DNA of 64,000 bases from Portunus trituberculatus (GCF_017591435.1 NC_059303.1:20139984-20203983); one strand, 5' to 3'. Counted from the first letter of the stretch, positions 43,850 to 55,955 are shown. Program-made: numbers and translations. Notes: a model not told the origin generated them from the letters alone.

Positions 43850-44763
43850 CTGTGTCTTCAGGCCGCCCACTTCCTGTGACAGGCGAGACATCTGCTCTGT
43901 TAGCATCTATATGGCTTCCATCAGATGTCCCTGGTCTGGCTCGGGGCTGGCAGTCTGAGCTGGAATTGGGCTGGCACAGCGCTTCTTCTTGCGGCTGACC
44001 AATGTCCATTCACCTGCAGCATCCTCATCACAGTCTGCCTCAGGTGACTTGCTCTGTGGCAGGGGAAGCAGGGGCCATCCATGAGGGGCTCTGGGGTTGT
44101 CGCATGGCTCCCTTGACTGGCTTGGTGGGGGTATCCATCCTCGGTGATGGTGCAGCAGCAGTTGCACACTGCCCTGCAGCATTGTCCTTTTTCTTGGGTG
44201 GGTCGCACAGGCTATGCTGATACACATCACTCTCTCCTTGGCCCCACTGAGCACCGCTCGCTGGGTATGGGGTTGGGGCCACAGTGGAGGTCCCACTGCA
44301 TACTGTGTGCTGCTGGCTCTTGAAGGCGGCAAACTCGTTACTAAGTCCAGAGACTGTTGCAGACAGGTTGTCCACTTTGGCAGCTAGCACGCTCATCACT
44401 GCCATTAGTTGCCTGGTGGCGTCGGTGGCAGGCAGTTCCTTAGTGATGTCTGGCTGGGGAACTGTTTTTGGAGGCACAGGAGGCACTGTAGCAGTGCGCT
44501 GCGGCAAAGAGGGGGGGCATGGCAGGTGTAGTCGAAGTGCCAGTGGTGGGGCAGGAAGGCTGGGACAGGTGAGGGGTAGTGGCCGAGAAGGAGGGCTTCG
44601 TCGCCCAGACGTTGGTCTGGGGAGGTGGAGCCTGGGCCGACTCACGTCATCTGTGGCAGGCTCCCTTTGGGGCTGAGGCCTGACAGTACAGAGGGTGGAG
44701 TGGGCGTTGTGGTCACCCCCACAATTGCAGCAGCAAGGAGGGATTTTGGTGCTCTCCTTGATC
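43850..44763 (-). pseudogene. LINE-A copy 2 ORF1, C-terminal part
   Basis: Retains the last zinc knuckle (CCNCGGDHNAHSTLC), a Pro/Ser-rich middle and the EWTLVSRKKKRC basic block. It has a single PEPDQGHL unit where copy 1 has four. Truncated at the 5' insertion end. Confidence 0.75.
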
Positions 44764-45107
44764 TTGGATGAATGCAGTGACACACACACAGACAAATTTC
44801 AAGAAAAAGATGCAGAACTTGATCTGTCAGTTGAACACATTATGGACTCGTCTGTAATCAACACAAAAGATGCTTCAGATGAGGAGAGTAATTTTGATTA
44901 AGTTATGCTGCTGATACTCAAGTAGAGGATTAAACCTCCAGGGAGGGCTAACACTGACCCTTGTGGCACTCTGCTAGTTACTTTACCCCAATATAAGTAC
45001 ATATGTATCTCTGATCACAGTTCTCATTTCCCTATCCTTCAAATAATCTCTTGTTCATTCGAGCAAAGTTCCTTGCAGTCCTCCTATGTTCTCTAGTTTC
45101 CAAAGTA

Positions 45108-47050
45108 GCGTTTTTTTTATATAGGGAAGAGGGCCAGCCAAGGGCAAAAAAAAAAAAGGCCCACTTGAGTGCTAACTCTAAAAAGTGTAAAAGCGTCAGC
45201 CAAAGTTGGGGAGCAAATGCCTTAATACCTCCCTCTTAAGAGAAGGCAAGTCATAGGAATTCAGAAATAAAGATGCAGGGAGGGAGTTCCAGAGTTTGCC
45301 AGTGAAAGGGATGAATGATTGAGAGTACTGGTTAACTCTTGCATTAGAGAGTTGGACAGAATAGGGATGAGAAGAAGAAAGCCTTGTGCAGCGAGGCTCC
45401 AGGAGGAGGGGAGGCATGCAGCTAGCAAGATCAGTAGAACGGTAGCATGAAAATAGCAATGAAAGATAGAAAGAGATGCAACATTCCGGCGGTGAGAAAG
45501 AGGCTGAAGACAGTTAGTCAGAGGAGGGGAGTTGATGAGACGAAAAGTTTTGATTCCACCCTATCTAGTAAAACTGTGACTGGAAACCGTCCCCCCCCAA
45601 ACATGCGAAGAGTACTCCATACAGGGACAGTTAAGGCCCTTATACAGAGTAAGCAGTTGAAGGGGCAAGAAAAACTGGCAGAGATGCCTCAGAACACCTA
45701 ACTTCATAGAAGCTGTTTTAGCAAGATGTGAAGTTTCCAGTTAAGATTTTGAGCAAAGGACAGATTGAGGATATTCATTGTGAAAGAGGGAAACAGTTGA
45801 GTGTCATTGAAGAAGAGGGGATAGTTGTCTGGAAGCTTGTGTCAAGGTGATAGATGGAGGAATTGAGTTTTTGAGGCATTGAAAACTACTAGATTTTCTC
45901 TGCCCCAATTGGAAATCTTAGAAAAATCGGAAGTCAGGTGTTCTGTGGCGTCCCTGCATGATCTGTTGACTTCCTGAAGGGTTGGTCGTTTCTGAAAGGA
46001 CGTGGAAAGATGTAGGGTGGTATCATCAGCGTAGGAGTGGATAGGGCAAGGAGTTTGGTTAAGAAGGTCATTAATGAATAATAGAAAGAGTGGGTGACAG
46101 GGCAGAACCCTGAGGACCACTACTATTAATAGATTTAGAAGAACAGTGGCCGTCTACCACAACAGCAATAGAGCGGTCGGAAAGGAAACATGAGATAAAG
46201 TTGCAGAGAGAAGGATAGAAGCTGTAGGAGGGCATTTTTGAAATCAAAGCTTTGTGTCAGACTCTATCAAAAGCTTTTGATATGTCTAACGTTACAGCAA
46301 AAGTTTCACCAAAATCTCTAAAAGAGGATGACCAAGACTCCGTAAGGAAAGCCAGAAGATCACCAGTAGAGCGACCTTGATGGAAGCCATACTGGTGATC
46401 AGACAGAAGATTGTGAAGTGACAGATGTTTGAGAATCTTCCTATTCAGGATAGATTCAAAAACTTTAGACAAGCAAGAGGTTAAAGCTATAGGACAGTAG
46501 TTTGAGGGATTAGAACGGTTACCTTTTTAGGAACAGGCTGAATGTAGGCGAACTTCCAGCAGGAAGGAAAGGAAGAAGTCGATAGACAAAGTTGGAAGAG
46601 TTTGGCCAGGCAAGGTGCAAGCACGGAAGCACAGTTTTTGAGAACAGTAGGAGGTACCCCATCAGGACCATAAGCCTTCCGAGGGTTTAGACCAGTGAGG
46701 GCATGGAAAACATCGTTACGAAGAATTCTAATTGTAGACGTGAAATAGTCAGAGGGAGGAGGAGAGGGAGGGACAAGTTCAGAATTGTCCAAGGTGGAGT
46801 TGTGAGCAAAGGTTTGAGAGAAGAGTTCAGCTTTAAGGACAGAAGAGATGGCAGTGGTGCCATCGGGATGAAATAAAGGAGGGAAAGATGAAGAAGTTAA
46901 GTTACTTGAGATGTTTTTGGCTAGATGCCAGAAGTCTTGAGGGGAGTTTGAAAGATTTTGACATTTTCTACTTATGAAGGAGTGTTTGACAAGTTGAAGA
47001 ACAGACTTGGCATGATTCCAGGCAGAGATATAAAGTGCATGAGATTCTAG
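45108..47050 (-). mobile_element. LINE-B (Jockey-like) inserted in LINE-C copy 1
   Basis: Minus-strand, 5'-truncated just before RT. It ends in an A-rich 3' tail at 45108-45160. It sits inside the LINE-C RT ORF and is therefore younger than that copy. Confidence 0.85.
45196..47050 (-). pseudogene. LINE-B reverse transcriptase and C-terminus, frameshifted
   Basis: Blocks in order are the pre-RT region (AWNHAKSVLQLVKHSFISRK), LNPRKAYGPDGVPPTVLKNC, KVFESILNRKILKHLS, QYGFHQGRSTGDLLAFLTES, TLDISKAFDRV, IHSYADDTTLHLS (catalytic) and NASKTQFLHLS. The C-terminus is VNQYSQSFIPFTGKLWNSLP then LKREVLRHL. Breaks are near 46490, 46250, 46130 and 45840. This C-terminal motif is widespread in decapod Jockey-type elements. 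Confidence 0.85.
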
Positions 47051-49503
47051 AGATGTCTTCTATGAGGGACTTTATCAAAAGCCTTTTTAATATCCAGGTA
47101 TACTGTGTCTACCCATCCATCTCTGTTTTCAAGTCCTGCAATAACTCGAGTAGAAGCTTAGTAAGTTTGATACACATAACCGCCCTGTCCTGAACCCAAA
47201 TTGTCTGTTCCATATGACTTGGTCCTCTCCTAGAAATATAACCCATTTTTCTTCTTATTTCAGTTGCCTTTCCTCCTTTAATATTGGTATTACATTGACT
47301 CTCTTCCACTCTAGTGGAACTTCCCCTTCATTTATTGAACTTTTAATTATTTCCCAAATTGGATCCAGTAATTGCTCTTTACATTCTTTTAACACCCAGC
47401 CTGATACACCATCTGGCCCCATTGCTTTTCTGACTTTCAACTTATCCAGTAATCTTCCAATATCCTCTTGTGTGCACTGCAATCTCATGTAATCCTTGGC
47501 AATTCAATGTCCTATTAGGTTCTGTGAAATCATCTGCAGTAAATACCGTTTTGAAGCTCTCATTCATTATTTCACACTTTTCTTTCTCTGTTTGGTATGT
47601 CTTCCCTTCTTTAATTATTTTTTCAATTGTTTCCTTATATTTGTTTTGCTATTTATAAACTTGTAGTAAAGTTTTGGTTCATCTTTGCTTTTATCCACTA
47701 CATCTTCCTCAAACTTTTTTCCTCTCTCCTTACTCTAATATATTAATTTCTAGCATCTTTGTACTGCCTACTGTTACAGTCATTTTCCTGCTTTAAAGAG
47801 TTTCTTCCACGCTTTATCTTTTGGCTTTTTTGCTTGTATGCATCTAGCATTGTACCAAGCATGTATTTTTTTCTGAACTCTATAAACAGGAACAAACTTT
47901 TTTACTCCTTCATTGTATTTCTGTAAGAATGTCATATTTCTCTTATACAGTCTTCCTGCACATATTACTCCACTCAATATCAGGAAAATAAATCCTTAAT
48001 TTTTCAAAATCCGCTCCTGCATAATTTAATCTCTTTCCTTTATAGGCCTCTTTGTAACTTATCTTCCTTCTGCATTTGCATCTCTAATGTCACATGATCA
48101 CTTTTCCCCACTGGACTAAGGTATTGTATGATTGGACGGGACTCTGATTTCTTTGTGAAAACTTGGTCAAGCAACCATGATTCTCACCCCCCACCCTCCT
48201 TACCGGTTGACTCCTCCACCCACTGGTCCATTGTATTAACCGTAGTCAACTGTAACACTTTCTCACTCCACTGCCCAGCATTATCCATTACTTCCATCTC
48301 TCTCCAGTTTATTTTTTATTACAGTTAAAGTCTCCAACTAAGAGTATTCTTCTATCTCTTCTTATTATGTTATCTAGGCACTTTATCACCTCTCTTTGCA
48401 TATCTTTATGTTCTTCTGATCCCCATGTATTAGTCTTTGGTGGAACATATGTAATTATGATTTTCCTTGTTTTCAGTTATTCTGTTTTGATTGTTACTCC
48501 CATTACTTCCACCATACCATCACCATATTGCACTTCCTCCACACATATATTATCATGAACCATTATTAGCACTCCTCCTCCCCCTTTATCTTTCCTGTCC
48601 CTCCTCCAGGTATTATATCCCTCCTCCTTAAAGTTGACATGGATCTCTTTTTTCAGTTTTGTTTCATCGATACACATTACATCTGGCTTTTTCTCTTTCA
48701 AATAATCCCAAACTTCCAATATGCTTGATAACAACCCATCTATGTTAGTATAAGTCACTCTTAATTTTTTGCCTCCTCCACAATCCCCTTTTTTTTTTTC
48801 CTTAGGTACCACTTCTTTAGTCTCAATCCAGAACCCTCCAGTAAAAAATCCTTCTTCTCTATCTCTGTCCTTTTCTCGTTTTTTTTTTTCCTTAGCTTCA
48901 CTTCTTAGCACTTTCTCCTTTTCCCTTTTCTCTAAGTTCATACGTCTTTTTATCCATATTTCCTTGTGATCGACATCATCGGCCAGCTTTCCTTTTCTAG
49001 CCATAATTTCCTCTACAGCCACTTGAGATCTCATTTTCACCTTCATTGGTCTCCTACCCCCTTCACTGTACCTTCCCAGCCTAATCATTTCCTCCACCTC
49101 CTGGTCAAATTCTTGTGTGCTGTCTTGTACTCATTTGATAATATGTGGTGTTTAGAACGTCATTTTGCTTCCTTATTTCCTGAATCTCCTCTTTTAATTC
49201 CTGGTTTATTGCACTGATTTTCTCACATTCAGCTACTCTCAATTTCAGGGCTGTGTTCTCCATTCCCAGTCAGTCTTGTTTGTCCATGAGATTGGACATC
49301 AACTCCTTCATATATCTTAATTCTCTTTCTACATTAATAAACCTTCTCATATTACCTCGTTCATCCCTGAAACTCGAGAAATACTTTTCTATAGTATCAT
49401 CAGTCAGTTTCCTTAAACCAATCGGGGTTTCTATAAAGTGTTGGTTATCACTCGGCATATGTTTTGATTCTGCCATACGTCTGGCAGCGCTACTTGGTTC
49501 CAT
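47051..49503 (-). pseudogene. LINE-C copy 1 ORF: coiled coil, AP-type endonuclease, RT start, frameshifted
   Basis: MEPSSAARRMAESKHMPSDN begins a coiled-coil N-terminus (ERELRYMKELMSNLM). A segment rich in K and E follows, then the endonuclease: LRVTYTNIDGLLSSILEVWD, PDVMCIDETKL and DKGGGGVLIMV. Later come the linker (HAWYNARCIQAKKPKDKAWK) and RT blocks VRKAMGPDGVSGWVLKECKE and VYLDIKKAFDKVPHRR. Several shifts occur. RT continues on the other side of LINE-B. Confidence 0.8.
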
Positions 49504-49664
49504 CTCTCATTATTCATTCCTTATATGTGATCTAACACTTATTTAATTTGGAGATAGGAGAACCTATGGCCCCCTCCCCCTGTGTACATATGTCTAGGCC
49601 TGAGTCAAACTTCTTTTGTAGTAATCTCTGCGAGCTGCTCAGATGCGTGTGTCCTACTCGATGG

Positions 49665-49704
<40 letters not shown>
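49665..49704. repeat. (GT)n microsatellite at the LINE-C copy 2 3' end
   Basis: A dinucleotide run abutting the LINE-C 3' terminus (CTTACCTATATGTATTTACC on the + strand). CA repeats probably grew from the element's tail; LINE-C copy 3 likewise ends in ACACACACA at about 59285. Confidence 0.9.
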
Positions 49705-49708
<4 letters not shown>

Positions 49709-50609
49709 ACCTATATGTATTTACCTATTTGTGTATTACAGGGCCCGAGCTAAGCTCTCTGTGTCCTGTCTCCTTGTCCACTCCTGTCATATCTCTCTTT
49801 CATCTGATTGACACACACCGCTTCAACGACATCACTGCTCAGTTTATTCCACTTATGAATGCTACGATGCGGGAAACTGTATTTTCTCACGTCATTTAGA
49901 CAGATGTCTTTTATTAGCTTTTTTCCATATCCTCGGAGATGATTACTTGTGGTCACCTTTATCAATTCTCTGTCCAGTATGTCAATCTTGTTCACCAATT
50001 TATACATAGTTATCGTGTCTCCTCTTGTTCTTCTCTCTCTTCTAATGTGGTCAGCCCCCAGCTTCCTCAGTCTTTCCTCATAGTCTAACTCCCTGAGTCC
50101 TGGTACCATCCTTGTTGCCAGCCTTTGTACCCTTTCTACCTTCTTCACATTTTTCTTCATATGCGGTGACCAGACACAAGCTGCATATTCTAACTGGGGT
50201 CTTATTAAGGTACATAATATCTTCCTCATCATTCCTTCATCTAGGTAGTGGAATGCAAGGCCAATATTTTGAAGCATGTTATATGTTTTCCAAAAAATCT
50301 TGTTAATGTGTTTCTCCGGTGACAAAGTGTTTTGCACGGTTACTCCTAAGTCTTTCTCCTCATTGGTCTCTTTAATTCTCTCATCACCCAGCTTGTAATC
50401 CCAGTTTGGTCTGTATCTACTTCCCATTTTCATAACATGGGTCTTGTCTATATTAAATTCCATCTGCCACTCCTTACTCCACTCATATATTTTATCAAGA
50501 TCTTCCTGTAACTTGTTACAATCTTCCACATTCTTTACTCTCCTCATAATTTTAGTATCATCTGCAAACATGTTCATGTAACTGTCAATTCTTACTGGCA
50601 TATCATTAA

Positions 50610-51347
50610 CCCCTTCCTTACCGCAAGACTGTTTTGTGGTACGTGCGTACCACGCGCAAAAGCGACCTCGTGGTACCACACCAATACATTTCCGTGTATA
50701 ACCGTGGCCTGAGTGCGGATTTTGCCTTTTTCATACTCCACGTGGTTCACTATAAACAAACAAACACTGGAGGCGTTATTTTTAGCCACCCCAGCGTAAC
50801 AAAACCATCCCCCCCACTAGCCAATCAATATCGGAGTTAATTTTTCATGCATAAACTATAAAGCCAATCACTATTCTTTGACATATATTATTCCCACAGT
50901 CCCCCCCAAGAACATCAGTTCTCTAGTATCGGCCGTGGTGAAACTGTTCTATTGCCTCTAGTTAGAGATAATGGCGTCTGCTTCGTGTAGCAGCGATGAG
51001 GATTATCATAATTATGACACAGATAGTGAGGATATACAGGAAGACTCTCCAGATGAATATGATTCAGACTATGATCCTGAAAAAGAAATAGGAGAGAGTG
51101 ATAGTGACAGCAGTGTTGAAACCCTCTCGGCAAGTGAGGGGGAGCAGCCTAGTTATGACTGCCTCAGGGCCACCCTCACCAGGTGCAGAGTGTGTGGTGC
51201 TGAATTTATGATTAGTGCACAATTTATGATTATGTTTACGTTTTCTTTTATTAATAAAATGACAAAAATATGTTTAGAAATAAGTATATAACACTGAGTT
51301 AGAAAGAAATATAATGTGTAGATCTGGCCGTGAGGCACTCACACACA
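50610..51347 (+). mobile_element. piggyBac-like element, 3'-truncated, in LINE-C copy 2
   Basis: The left end is preceded by TTAA (50606-50609) and starts CCCCTTCCTTACCGCAAG, the same CCCCTTCC start as the element at 39195. A palindrome GTGGTACGTGCGTACCAC lies 26 bp inside. The right end lacks a matching TIR and TTAA; the LINE-C RT frame resumes at about 51348 after a short loss. It contains the start of a transposase ORF. Confidence 0.75.
50971..51291 (+). pseudogene. piggyBac-like transposase N-terminal fragment
   Basis: ATG at 50971 gives an acidic, Ser/Asp/Glu-rich N-terminus (MASASCSSDEDYHNYDTDSE and DYDPEKEIGESDSDSSVET), as at the start of many piggyBac transposases. It then collapses after CRVCGAEF. 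The DDD catalytic core is absent. Assignment rests on context (TTAA, TIR) plus composition, not on catalytic motifs. Confidence 0.55.
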
Positions 51348-54300
51348 CCACTGCTCTATAGGACTTCCTTCCTCTCACCACTGTTCTCATTTCTCTTCCC
51401 ACTAAGTAATTTTCCATCCATTTTGCTAGTTTATCATTTACTCCTCCAATCTTCTTTAGTTTCCCCATCAGTCTATTCTGTGGTACTTTATCAAAGGCCT
51501 TTCTCAAGTCCAGGTAGATAGCATCCACCCATCCCTCTCTATGTTGTAGTATGTCAGTCACTCTTGAATAAAAACATAATAAATTGGATACGCACGATCT
51601 TCCTTTTCTGAAACCAAACTGTCTTTCACTCAGAATGTTTTCACTTTCTAGATACTCACTCCACTTAGCTTTAATTACTTCTTCACATACCTTGCACAAT
51701 ATACTTGTTAATGATACTGGTCTATAATTTAGTGGTTCCATCCTACTACCATTCTTATATATAGGTACAATGTCAGCTCTTTTCTATTCTTTCGGGACTA
51801 ATCCTGTTCGTATGGAGGTTTCCACAATATCAAATACGGGGTTCAACAATTGATCCTTACATTCATTTAGCAACCTCCCAGATATGCCATCAGGCCCCAT
51901 TGATTTATTAATATCCAGATTGCTTATAATTTTCCTTACATCTTCCTTAGTAACCATGATGTTCTGCATTTGCCTTATTTCCGTAGGTTCCTCCCATAAA
52001 ATGCTCCTCCTTTGTAAACACTTTGGAAAAGTTGTCATTCAAAATTTCAGCTATATCTCCAGCATCCTCATATACTTCTTCCTCATTTTTTACCTTTACT
52101 ATTGCCTCCCTTATATTTAGTTTTCCATTTATGAATTTGTAAAACATTTTTGGGTCACTATCACAGTTTTCCACCACCCTCTGTTCATATTCCTCCTGTG
52201 CTGTTCTCCTTACTTCAACATATCTATTTCTTGCTGTTTTGTAAACTTCTCGATAATACATCACTGTTTTTCTTAAGTTTCTTCCATGCCTTTTCTTTGT
52301 TCTTTTTTGCTTCTTCACAATTTCTATTAAACCACTGTTTATTTAAAGTCCTCTTTCTGTGATATAGCACAAACTTTTTCACAGCAGAGTTATACAAATC
52401 CATAAATTTATCGTATTTCAATTGCACATCCCTTTCCTGGTATACCACGGACCAGTCAATTTTTTTTTCTTTCTTTTTTTATACCATGTGGACTTTTCAC
52501 AATTTATGGACTAAAATACTTTTATACCTCCTATATTAAAGCCCACCCGCTAAATTGCCCAGTGAGTAAACCTACACTCAGACCGTGGACAGGATTCGAA
52601 TCCGTGCGCTTGGAGACCTCTAGGATCCCAAAGCACGCATGGTTCCATTCCTTATATGGTTATAATTTGCCCTAATATAATTTAATTTTTCCTCCCTGTG
52701 TTTCACAATCTTATTCATGCTTAATTCCGTATCCAGCTCAAAGCTTAGGACATCATGATCGCTTCTCCCCAAGGGACATTTATGTTCAATTTCCTCTTTT
52801 AGAGAGATGCCCCTGGTAAATACCAAATCCAACCTTACTGCAACATCTTTTCCCCTGCACCTTGTTGGTGATCTCACCCACTGTGTCATCAAGTTATTTG
52901 TTGCTACCTTTAACAATTCCTCTGCCCACTCATCACCGTTCACCACTTCGTAGTCTTCTCACACTATTTCTTTACAATTAAAGTCTCCGACTATCATCAC
53001 TCTATCCTTTCTGATGAGTTCTTGCTTCATTATGTCTAGAGTATTTCTCATCACCATTTGGTACTGTTCATATTCCCAAGCACTGGTTCTGGGTGGTATG
53101 TATACTGTTATAATATTAATGTCCCTCTTGCCATCTGTTATAAGCATACTTATCACTTCCTCATTTCTCTTACTATAGTTCACCTCCTTCACTATCAGAT
53201 CTTCCTTAGTAAGAACCATTATACCACCACCTCCTTTATTTTTCTATAATTTCTCCATACTTTGTAGTGTTTTACAACAAACCAGTCTAGCTTTATTTCG
53301 GGCCTTAGCTTTGTTTTCACTACACACATTATGTCCGGTTCGTTATTTCTTAGGTAATCCATACATTCTAGCCTCGTAGACAGAAATCCATCTATATTCA
53401 TGTAAGTCACTTGTATTCCATTCCTAGTCTCTTTCTTCCATGTAATGTCTATTCTGCCTGTTTTATCCACCACTTTAGCCTCCCATTTCTCATCCTCCAA
53501 AAAAAAACTTGGTCTTTTCCTCCTCTGTTCTTTCGTCATTCCTCTCTTTCACTTCAGTTACAAGCTCTTTCATTTTCATTCGCTCATCCTGTGACATATT
53601 TCTTCTTATGTAAATTGTTTTGGTTTCCTCAGAGTCCTTAAGTTTCCAAGCCCTCCTCAACAAGGCCTCAGCTGCCACCTGAGACTTTAATTTAAATTTT
53701 AATGGTCTATTCTTGCCTTCCTCAAAAGCTCCCAATCTCACACTTTCTTCTACCTCAGCATATAGGTCCTCTTCCTCCACAGAGATCTTATTCAGTAAAG
53801 ACAATCCTGTCATTTTCCTTATCCCTTCTATCCAGCCAGTTTGTTAGTTTTCCTTCCTCAATCCTGTTATGATCACACATTTTTTCTTTTCAGCAATATC
53901 TCTCACCACATACTCATTTTCCTTTAGTGCCTTTACCATTTAACTCTGCGTAATCACTTTATTTTCCTCTTCCTGCTTTTTCACTATCTCCCTAAAGGAC
54001 CTTTGTACCTCCTGATGTTCATGGTTCACTTCTTTCATCCTGGCATCAATTAGATTAAGGCATTCCTCCTTCCTCAATTCCCTTTCGGATATTTTCATCT
54101 CCATTTCCAGGAATTTAGCCTTCATCTCTTCACATTGTTTCCTTAGTTGTTGGTTTTCTTTCTCCATCTCTACTTTTCATTCAATAGCTCTTTATTCGCT
54201 ATCGTTAACAAATAGATCTCTTTTTTGAACGAATCATTCTCGGCTATAACTCTATCCAGTTTTTCTTCTATGGACAAAATATTTAGGAACTTACTTTCCA

Positions 54301-54598
54301 GTGCCTGGATTCTTGCATCCATATCTAATTTCTCCAGTCCTCTTGGAGTAGTTACAAAACCTTCAAAATCCTTAGGTTGTCTAGGGGTAGCCGCCATGTT
54401 TGTTAACGTCAGCTGATTACGGCCAAAACAATCACCGCCCACACTCTCATCTCAGGGACCACTCTCCTTTCAAGACTATGCGACAATAGGACATCAACAG
54501 GACACTAACTTAGAGGTACCCGGGCCCTGTAACACCATAGGTATTTTCACTTCTTCCCGTCCGCAGCCGGAGATGAGCCGTCCTCTCTCAGCGACAGC

Positions 54599-54644
<46 letters not shown>
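54599..54644. repeat. (GT)n microsatellite
   Basis: A perfect GT run about 150 bp beyond the 5' end of LINE-C copy 2. Confidence 0.93.
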
Positions 54645-54647
<3 letters not shown>

Positions 54648-55955
54648 TCAAGCACTGAAATGGTAGGCACACTAAGCACCCACTGCATTATTTCAACCTA
54701 TTTAAGACTTGCACTCTGTGCAGATTCATATTATCTTAATTTTTTTGGTGGGGAGGGGTGGGGGGAATATTCAAGTCAAGATCTGTCACATAGTCCTTTA
54801 CACGCCAGTTCAGCACACCTCTCGCTGGGGCCTCCCTACTCTTAAAACACAATTTTGGCCTCTCACTTCTTGTTTGCAATCCAGCACTGCATTTCCATTC
54901 CCTTCACTGTTCATGGCATCCTTTCACTGTCCATCATATACTTTCAATGTCCATGGCATTCCATCACTGACGGCCGTCACTGTGTGTGCAACAACAGTAA
55001 ATGACAAGGACGCAAAGGTATTCTTTTGTTATGACTTGAAAATCAAGAAGAAATTAAGTACGTAAGAAGATAACAAGAATGAAGATATGTAGAAGGAAGT
55101 AAGGAGAAAAATTAATGAAGATAGAAGATGAGAGACAAAAGCAGGTACCAAGATTATAAGATGCTATCACTAATTTGATAGGTTAGGGAACCTGTGATCA
55201 CCGAGAACAGCAAGAGGCAGTGAGTCATGACAAGACAAACAGAGCTGAAGAAGCTTCTAGAACCTTCTCCCCATATATGGTGATATCAGAGGTTGCCAGA
55301 AGCAAATATTACGAACAAGGCGGATAGTGACAAGCTATGGGGAAGGCCTTGTTCCTGATATAAGTTGATATTACTGAAGATATTTGAAATAAATATTGTA
55401 GAACTGGAAGTTGTTGTGGGATTAGAAGTCAAGTAATGTGTGTATATTATGAGGTGTAAGAGATAGAGAGGCAGAGAGAGAGAAGCCTAGAGCGCTGAGG
55501 AGAATGCGAGAAACAACTGCGAGACAGAGCTGTCAGACCAGAGGGTCAAAATGGGCGTGCCACTTATTTCAAAACTAGTAAAGGGGGTATCACACTGGCC
55601 TATGATACGCGGAATGCGGGTCATGGTTCTTAGTGCAAAACCGGGAACATTATCACACACAAGCTGCCCGCGTTCTTGCTATGCTAGGCAAACGGCCCAA
55701 CCACGGTCCAGATATACTGGATATCTAGACCATGGGCCCAGCAACCAAGACCAAGCCTAATCAAAACAAACCAGAACAAAACCATGCTGCTTATACCTCA
55801 ACCTGTGCTTTGTTCTGGAATTGCATTTGCACTTCCTCTTATTGAAGAAAAGTGAGTAAAAGAAACTAGAGAAGAACCGAGACACACAGACGTGCGCAAC
55901 AGCAACTTTGGAGTCGGGGATGGTTGCCATGAGCCCAAACTACCGACATGATATA
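54645..55955. other. Intergenic stretch, no gene recognised
   Basis: It contains short CCATGGCATCC/TTTCACTGTCC repeats near 54905-54965, and a hairpin GTCCAGATATAC..GATATCTAGAC near 55705-55730. Nothing coding could be supported. Confidence 0.5.

Larger units (their letters stand above)
38011..44763 (-). mobile_element. LINE-A copy 2, inserted in a Tc1-like transposase and itself interrupted twice
   Basis: Minus-strand copy with a (TGAT)n tail at 38011-38022 and the TSD TTGGATGA at 38003-38010 and 44764-44771. It is 5'-truncated inside ORF1 (first residues KIKESTKIPPCCCNCGGDHN). A TTAA-flanked piggyBac-like element (39195-40895) and a hAT MITE (41011-41335) are inserted within it. A 26-28-bp tandem duplication lies at 41729-41784. 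Otherwise it is collinear with copy 1. Confidence 0.92.
36940..44901 (+). pseudogene. IS630/Tc1-mariner-like transposase, degenerate and split by LINE-A copy 2
   Basis: Left part, 36940-38010. A helix-turn-helix-like start (RRTADVAGISEATVKRIC) leads to LIILHAGANHGFIENADLVF, VMDSAAYHSVQLEK (second catalytic block), then AGHRVVQLPPYHCQYNSFKL. In the family I know, this last block ends PIELIW with the third acidic residue; here that position is Lys, so the catalytic triad is destroyed. The coding trail stops at VTPVHW, where LINE-A copy 2 inserted. It resumes at 44772 with an acidic C-terminus (DLSVEHIMDSSVIN....DEESNFD) to TAA 44899-44901. TTGGATGA is duplicated on both sides of the LINE. Many stops and shifts occur in both halves. 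Confidence 0.75.
44935..49560 (-). mobile_element. LINE-C copy 1 (CR1-like), 3'-truncated and split by LINE-B
   Basis: Minus-strand element: 5' UTR and ATG near 49503, endonuclease, RT N-terminus down to 47051, then LINE-B (45108-47050). RT resumes at 45105-44935 (DYLKDREMRTVIRD..., VPQGSVLA) where the copy ends. The RT motif KKAFDKVPHRR is cut exactly at the LINE-B junction. Confidence 0.85.
49750..54397 (-). pseudogene. LINE-C copy 2 ORFs: coiled coil, endonuclease, RT, frameshifted and interrupted
   Basis: MAATPRQPKDFEGFVTTPRG opens long coiled coils (EKENQQLRKQCEEMKAKFLE). A conserved segment KLKSQVAAEALLRRAWKL, shared with copy 1 (MRSQVAVEEIMARKGKL), comes next. The endonuclease follows (QVTYMNIDGFLSTRLECMDY, PDIMCVVKTKL, MIVGDFNCKE, GRSDHDVLSFE). 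RT shows NKSMGPDGISGRLLNECKDQ, YRPVSLTSILCKVCEEVIKA, QFGFRKGRSCVSNLL, YLDLRKAFDKVPQNR, then, past the insertion, MNMFADDTKIMR, DLGVTVQNTLSPEKHI and the CVWSPHMKKNVKKVERVQRL region to KWNKLSSDVVEA. Both key endonuclease blocks (GDFN and SDH) are readable, but frames change about ten times. Confidence 0.87.
49705..54470 (-). mobile_element. LINE-C copy 2 (CR1-like), near full length, interrupted by a piggyBac-like element
   Basis: Minus-strand copy with 5' UTR, coiled-coil N-terminus from ATG 54397, endonuclease, RT and C-terminal region. The 3' UTR ends at 49705. The piggyBac-like insertion at 50610-51347 removed about 60 bp of the RT ORF around the VPQGS block. Confidence 0.87.

Noticed and set aside
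55540..55780. Possible MITE around GTATCACACTGGCC and a short hairpin
   Set aside because: No complementary second end or TSD could be found.
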